Shown: one piece after another, positions 12,189 through 22,560 of the stretch
Layout of the letters: each line of letters opens with the position of its first letter
How positions within the stretch are numbered: position 1 is the first letter of the stretch
NCBI GenBank assembly: GCA_903813345.2
Contig: CAIIXF020000012.1
Span: forward strand, 7,523,615 to 7,587,614
Source: Owenia fusiformis
Taxonomy: Eukaryota; Annelida; Polychaeta; Sabellida; Oweniidae
DNA length: 64,000 nucleotides
Direction of reading: 5' to 3'
Made by a program: the position numbers and the translations under genes
Notes under the pieces: generated by a model
Databases searched by the model: none
Told to the model about the DNA's origin: nothing
Seen by the model: only the letters and a program-made list of their open reading frames with translations

Positions 12189-12892
12189 CCCGGGGTTCAC
12201 TGTATATAAAACTCGACGGGGGTTCCCATACCAATCTGTCAAATTTCAATATGTCCCCATACCAACCAAAATAACGCCCAAAGGCCATACCAAATGTCCA
12301 AATATAGGACCAATGCCATACCAAATGCCCAATTATGGGACCAATGCCATACCAAATGTCAAAATGTAGGACCAATGCCATACCAAATGTCCAAATATGG
12401 GACCAATGCCATACCTTAATTCAAAGTAAATGAAATATAGGATCAATGTCATACAAATTTGCAACTACTGGACCAATGCCATACCACGAATGTTAGGTAA
12501 CGTATCTACAACCATGGGCGTAGCGCTATATTTCTAAGTTGTTCACCACCGCGGGAACAAGAGTTGAGCGAAGCAAAAAACAGCGTTTTAGGGGGGTCTG
12601 GGGGTTTACTCCCAGGAAAATTTTAAAATTTGATTGTATTTGGAGCGAATTTGCAACCATCTGGTACGCCTGTGCGTACCCAGCGTACTGGGCGCTACGC
12701 CTATGACAACGACCATTCTCATACCAGAAGAGCAAAAGTCCGACCATTGCCATACCTCAGAAGTCAGAAATTTCCGGGCATTCCCATACCAAATCCTAAA
12801 ATATGGGTCCATTGCCATACCAAATGTTGAAAAAGGTACCCCACATGCGCCGAGGATCCCCGTCAAGGTTTATATATAGTGAACTCCCCGGG
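12189..12892. mobile_element. DNA transposon with CCCGGGG ends and TGGACAGA target duplication
   Basis: Inverted ends CCCGGGGTTCACT and AGTGAACTCCCCGGG are flanked by the 8-bp direct repeat TGGACAGA at 12181-12188 and 12893-12900. The related sequence at 30290-30730 carries a single TGGACAGATAA (inverted) and no insert, so this is a true insertion. The interior holds a minisatellite built on CCATACCAAATGTCCAA (about 12230-12490) and a nested element (12513-12705). A partial minus-strand copy lies at 28080-28228. The 8-bp duplication suggests hAT or a related superfamily. No transposase. Confidence 0.75.
12513..12705. mobile_element. Nested GGCGTAGC-ended element, 5-bp target duplication
   Basis: Begins CATGGGCGTAGCGC and ends GCGCTACGCCTATG. 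Direct repeats ACAAC are at 12508-12512 and 12706-12710. It lies inside the 12189-12892 transposon, so it is younger. It belongs with the element at 17096-17790, which has the same ends and a 5-bp duplication. Confidence 0.65.
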
Positions 12893-13372
12893 TGGACAGA
12901 TAACATTTTCTTTTGCTGGACATTTATATGAAAATTGAACCACGCAAATAGATGTAATTTAAGTTAAAGGGAACTTTCTACTATACCCACCATGCTATTT
13001 GACCCGAACGAGCCACCTGGTGGTGAATCTGGTAACTACCTACTCGCATCTGCGTTATTGAGATTTGAAGTTTTTTTTCAACTTTTCTGACACCCAGAAA
13101 AAATCAAGTTCATATTTGGTAAAAATTGTTACATGACAGAAAGGGAAAATGCATGCTTTATTAAGAAGCATTTTGATAGCTTCATAATAAATGATTTATG
13201 CCTTTGTAATATCTCAAAAATCCTTCAATGAAGCTTTTTTGACACCTGCTGTGTAACTGTAACCTCAGAGAGAACAGCGCCAACCAGATTGAAGAGAGGA
13301 TTTTTAAGGTTTTACCTTTTGAAAGAATGCTAAAGACAGTCATTAGTACATTACTTAAAACAAACTAGGCAT

Positions 13373-14100
13373 TAACATGCAAAATGTCACTACAGTACTG
13401 CCATTTGTTATAGACAATGAAGTCTAAACGACGAAAAAGATTTTTTTCATTTTGATCTGATTGCTCCTCAAATGCATCATATTTTGTTGCATGACTAACA
13501 ATGTAACATTACACAAGAAAATCTAATTTCTTCGATTTTTGGCTCTAAAATCAGATTCAAGTACTGTTAACATGAACTGAGACCTAGCACTTATTATGCT
13601 TAAATGCTATTTATTTTGTAACAGCCTTATGCAAATCCCATTGAAATAAATAAACACATCAAATAGCATATAAAGATTTCTTTCTTTGGCTATGCATTAT
13701 GCAATGGCATGCAATATATATGTAACATTATAGTACTATAAGTTCCCCTCTGTACCAATATTTTCTGTATTGCAACGGAGAGGATCAATGGGGACAATCT
13801 CAGTAGCAATACAGATTGGTACAGCACAAGAACTGACCAATCAGAAGGATTCATTTTACAGATCATACGATGTCTAATCCAAACACCATTGAGACTGGTC
13901 AAGGTGTTTAGACTTGCATACTGCAGCATAGTTCACATTATATTTTCAAGGTTTTAACATGGTTAAAACAAGGCATTTACATGCCAAATGTCACCACCTG
14001 GCCTTTGTTACGGATGCCAAACTCCAACTGCCAACCACCGAATAATGTTAACAAAAATGTTAAGACCATTTTACAATATGTCACCAATTGGGACTCAAAT
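13373..14100 (+). repeat. Two copies of the ATGCAAAATGTCACC repeat and an 88-bp repeat
   Basis: Partial copies of the family described at 4134 start at about 13373 and 13969. Between them, 13784-13871 is 88 bp that recurs in the same orientation at 32897-32984 with two mismatches. No gene is seen in this stretch or in 14101-14740. Confidence 0.5.
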
Positions 14101-14740
14101 GGGACTGAAAAGCGTTCATTTTTATTGAGATGTGTTCACTATTAATGAAAAGGGTGTTCGGATTACATACATGTATTTTTCTGTAATTTTCTTCACAATA
14201 CAACTCTTAAACAGTTATAATGGTACCAGAATATTTCACAATGAAAATAATAGCACACAGCATAATTCAATTATTCACAAAATCTGCTCATTTATTTTTT
14301 ATAACTCATTTTTTATTCTCTTCTAATGAAAAACATTTTGCCATTTCAAAATGATCTCGTATTTATAAAATGTGCAATCTGCTACAGAAATATATGAATT
14401 GAATTTATGGAATTATTACTAATGTACTTGTACTTGTAGACGCATATATCTACACATCTCAGAACGATATTATTGATTTGTCAATGTTATAAAATGACAA
14501 ATCAAAATATAAATCAGTCAGTCTGATTTATAGATAGCCGATATTTTATATTACGCTAGTTATGTAAAGTAGAATGAATGTTATACCAGGTCAAGATAAC
14601 CTCAACATGATTTCATTTATAATATTTGAAGTTTTAACAATAAAGATGAAATCAGAATCTGATTTTTGTCGAAATATACATGCATGATCAACCGACTTAT
14701 GTGAATCCCATGTTTGTGCAAAATAACATCTTACTTGAGA

Positions 14741-15006
14741 GTGATCTTTCCAATGGTGTATCATACTATGGAAGTGGCTATTAAGGTTTCAGCAGTAGCA
14801 GAGGGGGCAGGACTTATTTGAAAACCTGTACATTTTTGATATCTTATCAGATTAAATGGTAGGCGAATGTAACTTTGGATGATCTTTCCAATGGTAAATC
14901 ACACTATATGTTGCATGTAAGTGGCTATTAAGGTTTCAGCAGTAACGGGGGGGGGGGATTGCAGGACTTATTTAAAAACCGTACATTTATGAGATCTTAT
15001 CAGATT
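14741..15006 (+). repeat. Tandem duplication, unit about 130 bp
   Basis: Copy 1 (14741-14853) and copy 2 (14880-15006) share in order GATCTTTCCAATGGT, AGTGGCTATTAAGGTTTCAG, GCAGGACTTATTT and ATCTTATCAGATT. Copy 2 carries a poly-G expansion in place of the GAGGGGG of copy 1. Confidence 0.65.
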
Positions 15007-15804
15007 CATTCTCATGGTACTATCTCCATGGAAACGCAATTCAATGTTAATGAATAACACATTGAGCCCCAGTAGCATTTACAGAATTCATATGTCGGTA
15101 AAAGTATTTAACAGGTCAGCTAAACATTTCAATGGACTTTAACACTTTGTAGTTTTAATTCGAATTATGTGTATTTGGATTGGTTTGTATTAATCATTAC
15201 ATATAGCCTTGCATCAAAAACCTTCTGTCTTACTTTAAGGATCTAGTTTAGTCTTTTTATTGTAAAACCTGTCAGATGGAACACCTCTCTTTAAGGAAGT
15301 TTTTCAAAAGCCCCGGGTCCTATTGACTTACATGTTAATACACCCTCTCTGTAAGGAACACCTGTCTATATGGAACAATATAAGCCTGTATGAAGTGTTC
15401 AATATGCATCGATTTTACTTGTTCAAGTAGTTTTTGCTCTATTTGAATTCAATATACATGCAAAAAATGTATTCACATGACAACAACAGGTATCTAAAAA
15501 CAGAGCCACAGAGGAATGACAAACTATATGTATACTTCATTTAAGATAAATCCTCTTCATATGTATTAGATTACCCTGAGGCCTCGAGCCTTTCCCCTTA
15601 AAGAACTACACTCTAAATAAATTGAAATAGACCACAAGGTTATTTTTAAATGCTGAACTGCCTTGTGCAATACTGCAATTGTCACGTTGTTCAATCCTGT
15701 AGAGAAAAAACTTAATCAGATAAAACATGGTTACTCAATTTTTTACACTTTGGCTTCCGGACTAAATGAGGCCTGTGGAAGGGAGATAAAAGACAATAAC
15801 TTAC

Positions 15805-16641
15805 TGTGAAGGATGCCTCTTGGTCCAAGGCTTCAATACTCGATGATCTACTTCTGCCACTGAGAGGGGTTGAAGATCTGGGGTTTCGTCGATCAATAAA
15901 TGAAAGTTTTTCACCCAATTCCTCCGTTAAACTTTTACGTCGTAACTGCTGATCCTTTGCAGCTAAAGCCTTTTCCGTATCTTTTAATTGCTTCATTTCC
16001 CGAATTGACTCGCGTTTGGATTCTCTGATTATTCGATTGATTTCGAGTTCATGTTCTTTCTTCATTTTGCGTATTTCTGTTGCTTTTTCATTATCAGCAA
16101 CACACTTTAGTTTATATTGTTTTTCAATGTCAGATTTTTGATTCCGAAGGTCTCTGAGTTCTAACAGTAGTTGTTCTAGTTGCATAGCATTAGCCTGGTG
16201 GTTTGCTTGTGTCGTAACATGATGTTCATGACTGGATTGATTTTTATAAAGATCAATGGCAATATCAATGGCCTCCTCTTTCTCAGTTTCAAACTGATCT
16301 TTAAGTTTAACAATTTCATCATCTTTTAAACGCAACACTTGACGTAACTCCAAATCCTTTTCCTGAGTCAAAGTTTCTCTCAACTTTGCAAGCTGGGTAT
16401 GTTTCTCTGATAACAACTTGAGAGATATCTTATCTATTTCTTTTGCTTTTTCATCCTCAATTTGCAGTCTTAGCTTCTCAAGCTCTACGCCCTGATCTTT
16501 TTGCAGTTTGCGGTTTTTGGCACGTGAAGCATCGAGTTCAGCTTTTAACTTGGAAATATGTTTCCGCATATCATCCATACTTTTTACGAGACTTGAACGC
16601 CTTCCATGTGTCTCAACACTAGGGGATTTAGAGGTATCCAT
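15805..16641 (-). CDS. JAKMIP-family coiled-coil protein, first coding exon
   Basis: ATG at 16641 has a strong start context (CAACATGG). The frame runs 279 codons and ends exactly at a consensus donor, TTCACA|GTAAGT (phase 0). The unspliced continuation of 30 codons is intronic. The protein is almost entirely heptad-rich: residues about 18-130 and 150-240 are charged coiled coil, followed by a basic Ser/Arg linker (about 250-275). The spacing and wording of the segments around residues 47-110 and 185-235 resemble the N-terminal half of vertebrate JAKMIP1-3, which bind Janus kinases and microtubules (known for that family). The C-terminal JAKMIP half would be in exons at lower coordinates, which I could not find. 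Recognition is from remembered family pattern and was not checked by search. Confidence 0.7.
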
Positions 16642-16810
16642 GTTGACTTTTGTTATTGTTGACTTTCTAGTGAATCATCTGAAAATATTAAAACAAATCA
16701 TGGGATGCAAGATACACATCTCATATACAGCTATATCCATTGCTTTGAAGTTTGATTGGTACCCAAATTCAGACTCTAGTCTGAATCAGAGTTCAGTCAC
16801 TATTTCTGTA

Positions 16811-17074
16811 GGGCGAAGGGGTATAACTTCGACACCAATTTGGGGAAACGTCGACATATGGGGTAATTTTGACATCTAGTTGTTTATTTGTTCTAATTCT
16901 GATCTTGGGGGAAGCCACTTTTTCTCAAATGAATTGAGATCTCACAAGAACCTAATTTTCCCAGAAATTAAACATGGCAGAAAACAGAATTCTAACTTCT
17001 TATAAGTAAGTGACAAAGTTACCCCAGTTTTTATGTCGACAAAACCCCACATGTCAATGTTACAACCCTTTGCC
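16811..17074. mobile_element. MITE with TA target site, upstream of the JAKMIP-like start
   Basis: Inverted arms begin GGGCGAAGGGGTATAAC and end GTTACAACCCTTTGCCC, with further matched blocks (TCGACA, GGGGTAA and their complements). TA borders both ends. Size, arms and TA duplication suit a Tc1/mariner-type MITE. It lies 170 bp upstream of the JAKMIP-like ATG and could fall in its promoter or 5' intron. Confidence 0.55.
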
Positions 17075-17095
17075 CTAGATCTATTTTTACTAAGT

Positions 17096-17790
17096 CAATG
17101 GCGTAGCGTCATATACGCAAAAAACGCCATGGCGTACTCTTAAAATTTAAAGAAAAGTTGATTTTTAGATTGAATGGATAAAATGACCAATAATTTAAGG
17201 ACAGGGTGCATGTTGGGAAATTTTCTGCATTCCTCAATTGAGTCACATGTTATTTTTCAAACATGAATAACTCCTTCCCCACATTGTCTACATCTTCCAA
17301 GTTTGCACAAAAAATGCACGTCTGTGCCTAGAAAAGCCTTGTGAGAAGGTTTGTTTTGTAAAATGTATAAAAAATGAGAAAATTCAGTGAAAAAAAATTC
17401 TGAAAATTTTCTGATTTTTTTCACTGAATTTTCTTGTTTTTTATACACTTTATCAAAACATTCTTCTCACAAGTCTTTTCTAGGCACATAAGTGCACTCT
17501 TTGTGCAAAACTGGAAGATACAGACAATGAAGGGAAGGAGTGATTCTTGTTTGAAAAATAACATGTGACTCAATTGAGGAATGCAGAAAATTTCCCATCA
17601 TGCACCCTGACCTTAAATGTCATTGGTCCATTTCGTCGGAATTTCGTATTTTAAAACGCCCCAGAACGCTTCAACTGCAATCTCATTTTCAAATTTTCTT
17701 GGGGGAGGACCCACCCCCGAACCCCCCTTAAAGATCGTTTGCTTCGCTCCCTCGTGGCGTACACTCAAAAATAACCACGCTACGCCACTG
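17096..17790. mobile_element. GGCGTAGC-ended element carrying a large palindrome
   Basis: Starts CAATGGCGTAGCGT and ends ACGCTACGCCACTG, with TAAGT at 17091-17095 and 17791-17795. Inside, about 17197-17400 and 17405-17612 are inverted copies sharing AACATGTGACTCAATTGAGG, TTTTCTAGGCAC, CTTCTCACAAG and ACACTTTATC-like blocks. Together they form a palindrome of about 0.4 kb. Same end family as 12513-12705. No transposase. Confidence 0.7.
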
Positions 17791-18816
17791 TAAGTAGCTA
17801 ATTACAAGAGCACCTGGAGAAATGTGACTGATGTGTAAGTTTTAAGCATTAAATACTTCGTTGTTTAAATCTTCTAGATATTTTAGAATGCAATTAACAG
17901 GATATAAACTCAAATGAAGTGAAGCCATGATTGTTTGTTGAAAATTTTTTAAATTTTCAAGAAAATTCGAAAACTTCAAACTGCTGTTTCTTACTACAAT
18001 TAACGTGAAACTTTCCGTAAATTGTGTTATATTTTACCTTCAGTATGCAGAGATTCACTTCCCACTCCCTGTATTGTAGTTTATGTATACATAACTGTGT
18101 AATTAATCCAAAAGCGTTGTGGTGCCGCCAAAATAATCAAAATTTGTATACATTGGTATCCAAAGTCACGTGACTGATAGGCGTAAAATCCGGACAACTC
18201 GCCGGACTAGCGACTTATGTAGAGAAAGAAAGCTCTTTTTCTGTTTTTGTAAAAGCTAAAGTTGCCCAAATCGACACAAATAATTTCAAGATTTCTTTGG
18301 GTTGAGGAACAGAAGAGCTTAGGTTGCTGAGCAAGTCTAGATCGAGGAGTAAAGAGAGTACAGCATGCTCCTTGTTGCACCCGGGGATTGATCAATAATT
18401 AGCATTTTTCGTACAGTGTAATTTTTAAATTAAATGTGCAAATATTGTTCGCGTTGTTTAGCCAGTGGGAACGGATTTTAAGGACTGATCCGTTTCATGT
18501 GAGTATGACTTTATTAAACATCACTGGACAAGAAACTTGTTCTGTATTTAGATAATTTAAAAGTCAATCCTTGGCTTAGAAATATGAATAATCACAATTC
18601 CCTTCTTTATCGCCCACAAAAAAATCATAAAATTAAAAACCAACTACAGTCTGTTGCACTGCACTAATAATAACTAAAAGAGAGATATACAGTCAAATAC
18701 ACTCAACTTCAAAGTCTAAATGGCAAAGGTAATATAACAATTCAAAAAAAGTGGGGTATATCCAACGCTCTATTGAGTCGGTAGGAAAGAGACCTTTGCT
18801 AGGTGAATCTAAGGTT
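17791..18816. other. Gene-free stretch
   Basis: No exon supported. Nothing beyond AT-rich sequence was recognised. Confidence 0.4.
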
Positions 18817-18826
18817 AGGTGAATCT

Positions 18827-19690
18827 ACCCCCATAAATGTGGGGTTATTTTGAGGTTTTGTGTTATTTAGGACATTTGTTTCTCAAAATAACCCCACACC
18901 GATTAGTACTTTGATTCTTTGGGGTTTTGCTAAACAATAGCATACACATAGAATTTGTACTAATATTATTAGAATTTACTCACCTTTTTATGTTTTTTGT
19001 ATCGACAAGACATTAATCTTCAACATGCTTCCAAATATAGCCCTCTAAGTGTTGTATTCATTCTTGTAATGACGATTTAAATACGGATAACAGATATTTC
19101 TAAAAAAGTTTTTCAAATTTCATGTGCAGTCGATATTTTTTATCTAAATGACGAACTTCGTGAAAATACAAAATCCAAAAGTAAAAATGGAGGGAAATTT
19201 TGAAAAATGATTTTCACCTTCCGGGGTGTATTAAAAGGATTTTCAACCTCAAGTTTGGCTGCTGTACCGTCTACGGCCTTTGTTTTCCTGAACTTAGGCA
19301 TAAGCAATAATTTTGTTATTAATTTGACAGGTGATTTCGTTTGGCACTGTTAAGTTTCCCATCTACCACATAATTCCTCCCAGAATGCAACGCACGAAAA
19401 TGGCCAAGATTTGAATAGATTTCGAGAGTCAAATATTACAGCAAATTGTTCCAGTTATAAAGTATTGTTTCCACTGATCGATCGCTAATTACATTGGAAA
19501 AAGAATCCTCTTCACAGAAGAGAAGAAAAAAGGTAAGGAAACTGCCGATATTGTCAGAACTTGAATCTTCAAATCATGTGAAAAAAACCGCAAAGAATCA
19601 AAGCCTAGATCTAAACTTTGTGGGGTTATTTTGAGAAACAAATGTCCTAAATATCAAAAAACCTCAAAATAACCCCACATCTATGGGGGT
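18827..19690. mobile_element. MULE-like element with 10-bp target duplication
   Basis: Ends ACCCCCATA and TATGGGGGT. Arms of about 110 bp each contain a further inverted pair, TGTGGGGTTATTTTGAGG and TCAAAATAACCCCACA. AGGTGAATCT occurs at 18817-18826 and 19691-19700, a 10-bp target duplication, and once more at 18801-18810. A duplication of 9-11 bp with long arms is typical of Mutator-like elements. The 864-bp element has no long frame. It abuts the LINE fragment on its right. Confidence 0.65.
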
Positions 19691-20241
19691 AGGTGAATCT
19701 GACAGAAGAACCTTCAGCATTACAAACCAACTCCTTAGTGGTCACACCAGACTTAACAGCCATCTGAAGAAAATAAACCCTATACATAGTACTAACCTCT
19801 GTTTAAACTGCAACCAACCAGAGACAGTTGACCATTACTTATTTAAATGCGACAAACTCAAGGATCTAAGGGATAAAATGCTATATGTTGCAGACTGTAT
19901 ACTTCTAGAGAGTGGAAATACATGTGCAGTGGATCTGAAAACCCTTGCTGGTGAAAATCAAACACTAAACAAGGACATGAATAAAAAGCTATATGATGTA
20001 TTACGCACCTACATTATAAAAAGCAAAAGATTTTAAGTGTAAATAAAACAGTAGTTATAAGTAGATAAGGACTTTTAAGCAAAACCAAAAACAAAATAAA
20101 AATAAACTCTTACAAAACAACAGTGTAAACCACACCAGTGACACTACAAAGTGAAAACCAGCACCAGACACTATATAAGGTGGCATTAAAGCACCACAAA
20201 TACTGGATATAAACAAACAAACAAACAAACAAACAAACAAA
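19691..20241 (+). mobile_element. 3' fragment of a LINE with AAAC tail
   Basis: The frame to 20036 encodes the C-terminal end of a non-LTR retrotransposon polyprotein. It has a CxxC-x8-H-x4-C knuckle (CLNCNQPETVDHYLFKC) preceded by an L-x-S-H-L-x-K-I-N region. The 3' untranslated tail ends in six or seven AAAC units at about 20212-20240. The 5' part is cut off where the element at 18827-19690 ends. A dead fragment. Confidence 0.6.
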
Positions 20242-21917
20242 TTGAACCTGAAAAATAAGAAATCTATAGACCATTGTGCCATAATATATAGAAAAATATA
20301 TTCGTATTGCACACAAATGACATTTGTATATTTCAGATTATTTAGTGTTTAGTGCAATAAGACTGTGCCCTCTTGTAATTTGAGGTCTGTCCGCCATGTT
20401 ATTTTCTTGAGAATTAACATGGCAACCCTTAAGAAAAAAGCCATGGTAACCATGGTATTCCATGGTACGTCCATGGTAATTCATGGTTTTCCATGGAAAT
20501 TCATGGTTTTTCATGGTATTAGGCCATTAGGTTCATTGGGAGTAGGCCACAAGATTTCAAAGAGAAATACATATAGGGCTTTTGTGTAGATCAAGACTAG
20601 ATACAGAGACAGAGATTCCTTATTTTTTAGGTCAAACACTTCTACTCTTTTGGAAAGATTAAGTCAAACTAGCCCTACTTCTGTTTTGTTTTCTTATAGT
20701 TTCTTTAATATTCAGTCATGAAAATTAAAATTAAATAATTTCAAAAATAAATAACTCTTTTCCTTAAATTACATTCTTACATTTTAGAATGCAATAAAAA
20801 CCATGGTTTCTTTCTTTGAAGTTGAGGAAACTGCAATCAAAAGCCATGGAAGTCGGTTGATTGCAATCGAAAGCCATGCTTTTCCATGGTTATTTCTTTG
20901 ATGTTTTGGAAAGTGCAATCAAAAGCCATGCTTTTCCATGGATATTTCTTTGATGTTTTGGAAAGTGCAATCAAAAGCCATGGTTTTCCATGGTTATTCT
21001 TTTGATCTTTTGAAAAATCCATGGTTTTAATATATATAGATTATGAAAATAAGGAGCATGGTTGTAATTCAAACCCGTAGCCAGCTTTTGCCAAGGGGGT
21101 TGACTTTCTCAAAAAATTGTGGGGGACATCATATTCTTCTCTCTATGATTACACGCCAGGTGATCGCACAAAAATGATGTGCCCGATTTATAGCAAAAAC
21201 ATTGACTTTTGCATGTTGGTGATGATGCGCCTTTTTTAATAGATCTCATATCTTAAAATGGGAATCAGTTCAAAAAAAAATACGAGATGACCTAACATAT
21301 TTTGCCATGCACTGCGCGTCTTCATTTGGCAATTCAGTTGTAAATTTTCTCTTGAAAAAATAAATCTTAAAAATTTGTTGAGTTTTCTTGCAGAAATCGC
21401 CTAATCCCCCCTCCATCATTTTTTTTACGACCACTGGGCGTGGATTAGTCTCAATCCAGCTTGGATTCATTCATTTAAACATTGATTCAATTTGGAAGAT
21501 TTTGGTAAATACAAAAAACTGCCAAAATTGTTGATTTTACAACTCCAAGTCACTTAGTATCATGGTAAAAACATGGCATTCCATGAAAAACCAATTACCA
21601 AACCACTCATTACCATGGAAGATCATGGTTAATATCCATGGAAGATTACCATGGACATCCATGAAATTACATGGAAAATACCATGAAAAACCATGAATTT
21701 CCATGGAAAACCATGGATAACCATGGACGGACCATGGAATATGGCTACCATGGCTTTTTTCTTAAGGGAGGGAAGCATCAAAATATAAGAGGTTACAGAC
21801 TTTATGAGACAATTTACAAGCAATCCAACATATACAAATGTCATTCGTGTGCAATATGAATATATTTTTCTATATTATTGCACAATATTATTTAGATTTC
21901 TCACATTCCAGGTTTAA
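20242..21917. mobile_element. 1.7-kb element with long inverted arms and CCATGG iterations
   Basis: The left arm (20242-20525) and right arm (about 21655-21917) are inverted copies. Shared blocks are ATATAGAAAAATATATTC, ATTGCACAC, AATGACATTTGTATAT, CTTAAGAAAAAAGCCATGG and GAAATTCATGGTTTTTCATG. CCATGG and CATGG words recur densely in both arms. Internally, 20828-21010 is a tandem array with a unit of about 57 bp (CAATCAAAAGCCATG, TTTCCATGG, TTTCTTTGATGTTTTGG). Non-autonomous; no transposase frame. It directly follows the AAAC tail of the LINE fragment. Confidence 0.7.
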
Positions 21918-22560
21918 TTGCTTGCCTTTGAAGCAGTTTAACAGACTGTATAGACTAGTAATGTTTGTGAGTACTTTGAATTTAAAAAATAACCAATCAA
22001 ATGACCATATTGAATCAGTTTATGTAAAAATAGAAACATTTATATTTATCCCAACTTTTGTATACTTCATTGGGATTTCTTTTGTACTCCGCTTAGAAAA
22101 TAGTCGTTCAAACAAATATGGGGTTAAACAATGGTTTAACATGTAAACCACTGGTCCTTAACTTTTTTGAGGAGTATATTTACACTCTACTATACCTAAC
22201 CCCTAGAAATGCATAAGATACTCTGTTCGTCTAATTGTATTGTTTATATTTTTGAAAGTACCTTATTAACATATAACTTTTAACCGATAAACCATTGATA
22301 AGGAACAGACAAATAAAAACAAATAACATAATTGTTTCTAATAAGCCAAGTGGATTGCTCATGAACACCAAATGCAAGGTATAGTAGAGTGATTTATGCC
22401 AACAGAGAAACACAAAGTTAAAGGTATTGTCATGTGATAAGTCAAAAGTTATGGTTGCTATGGTAACTCATGTTTTTGTCATGCATTTTGTAATGTGTTT
22501 AATTTCAATTTCAGAAACGCCTTCTTCATAATTAAACTACTCAATAACCACGCAAGCACA

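Larger units (their letters stand above)
11945..13055. repeat. Interspersed repeat, copy inverted relative to 30290-30730
   Basis: Shared with 30290-30730 in opposite orientation: GATGCGAGTAGAAATAATCT, ACATCTAGAAAT, GGGTCTATGGGG (inverted) and the CCACCTGGTGGTGAA block. This copy is split by a 704-bp transposon (12189-12892), whereas the 30-kb copy is uninterrupted there and serves as an empty-site reference. No coding content. Confidence 0.65.

Noticed and set aside
12112-12879. Frames of 66-86 codons on both strands
   Set aside because: They coincide with the CCATACC minisatellite and a nested transposon; no protein signature.
6202-16641. The exon at 6202-6780 as a later exon of the JAKMIP-like gene at 15805-16641
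   Set aside because: It has its own start with an upstream in-frame stop and no acceptor in frame, and its composition is unlike JAKMIP C-terminal coiled coils.
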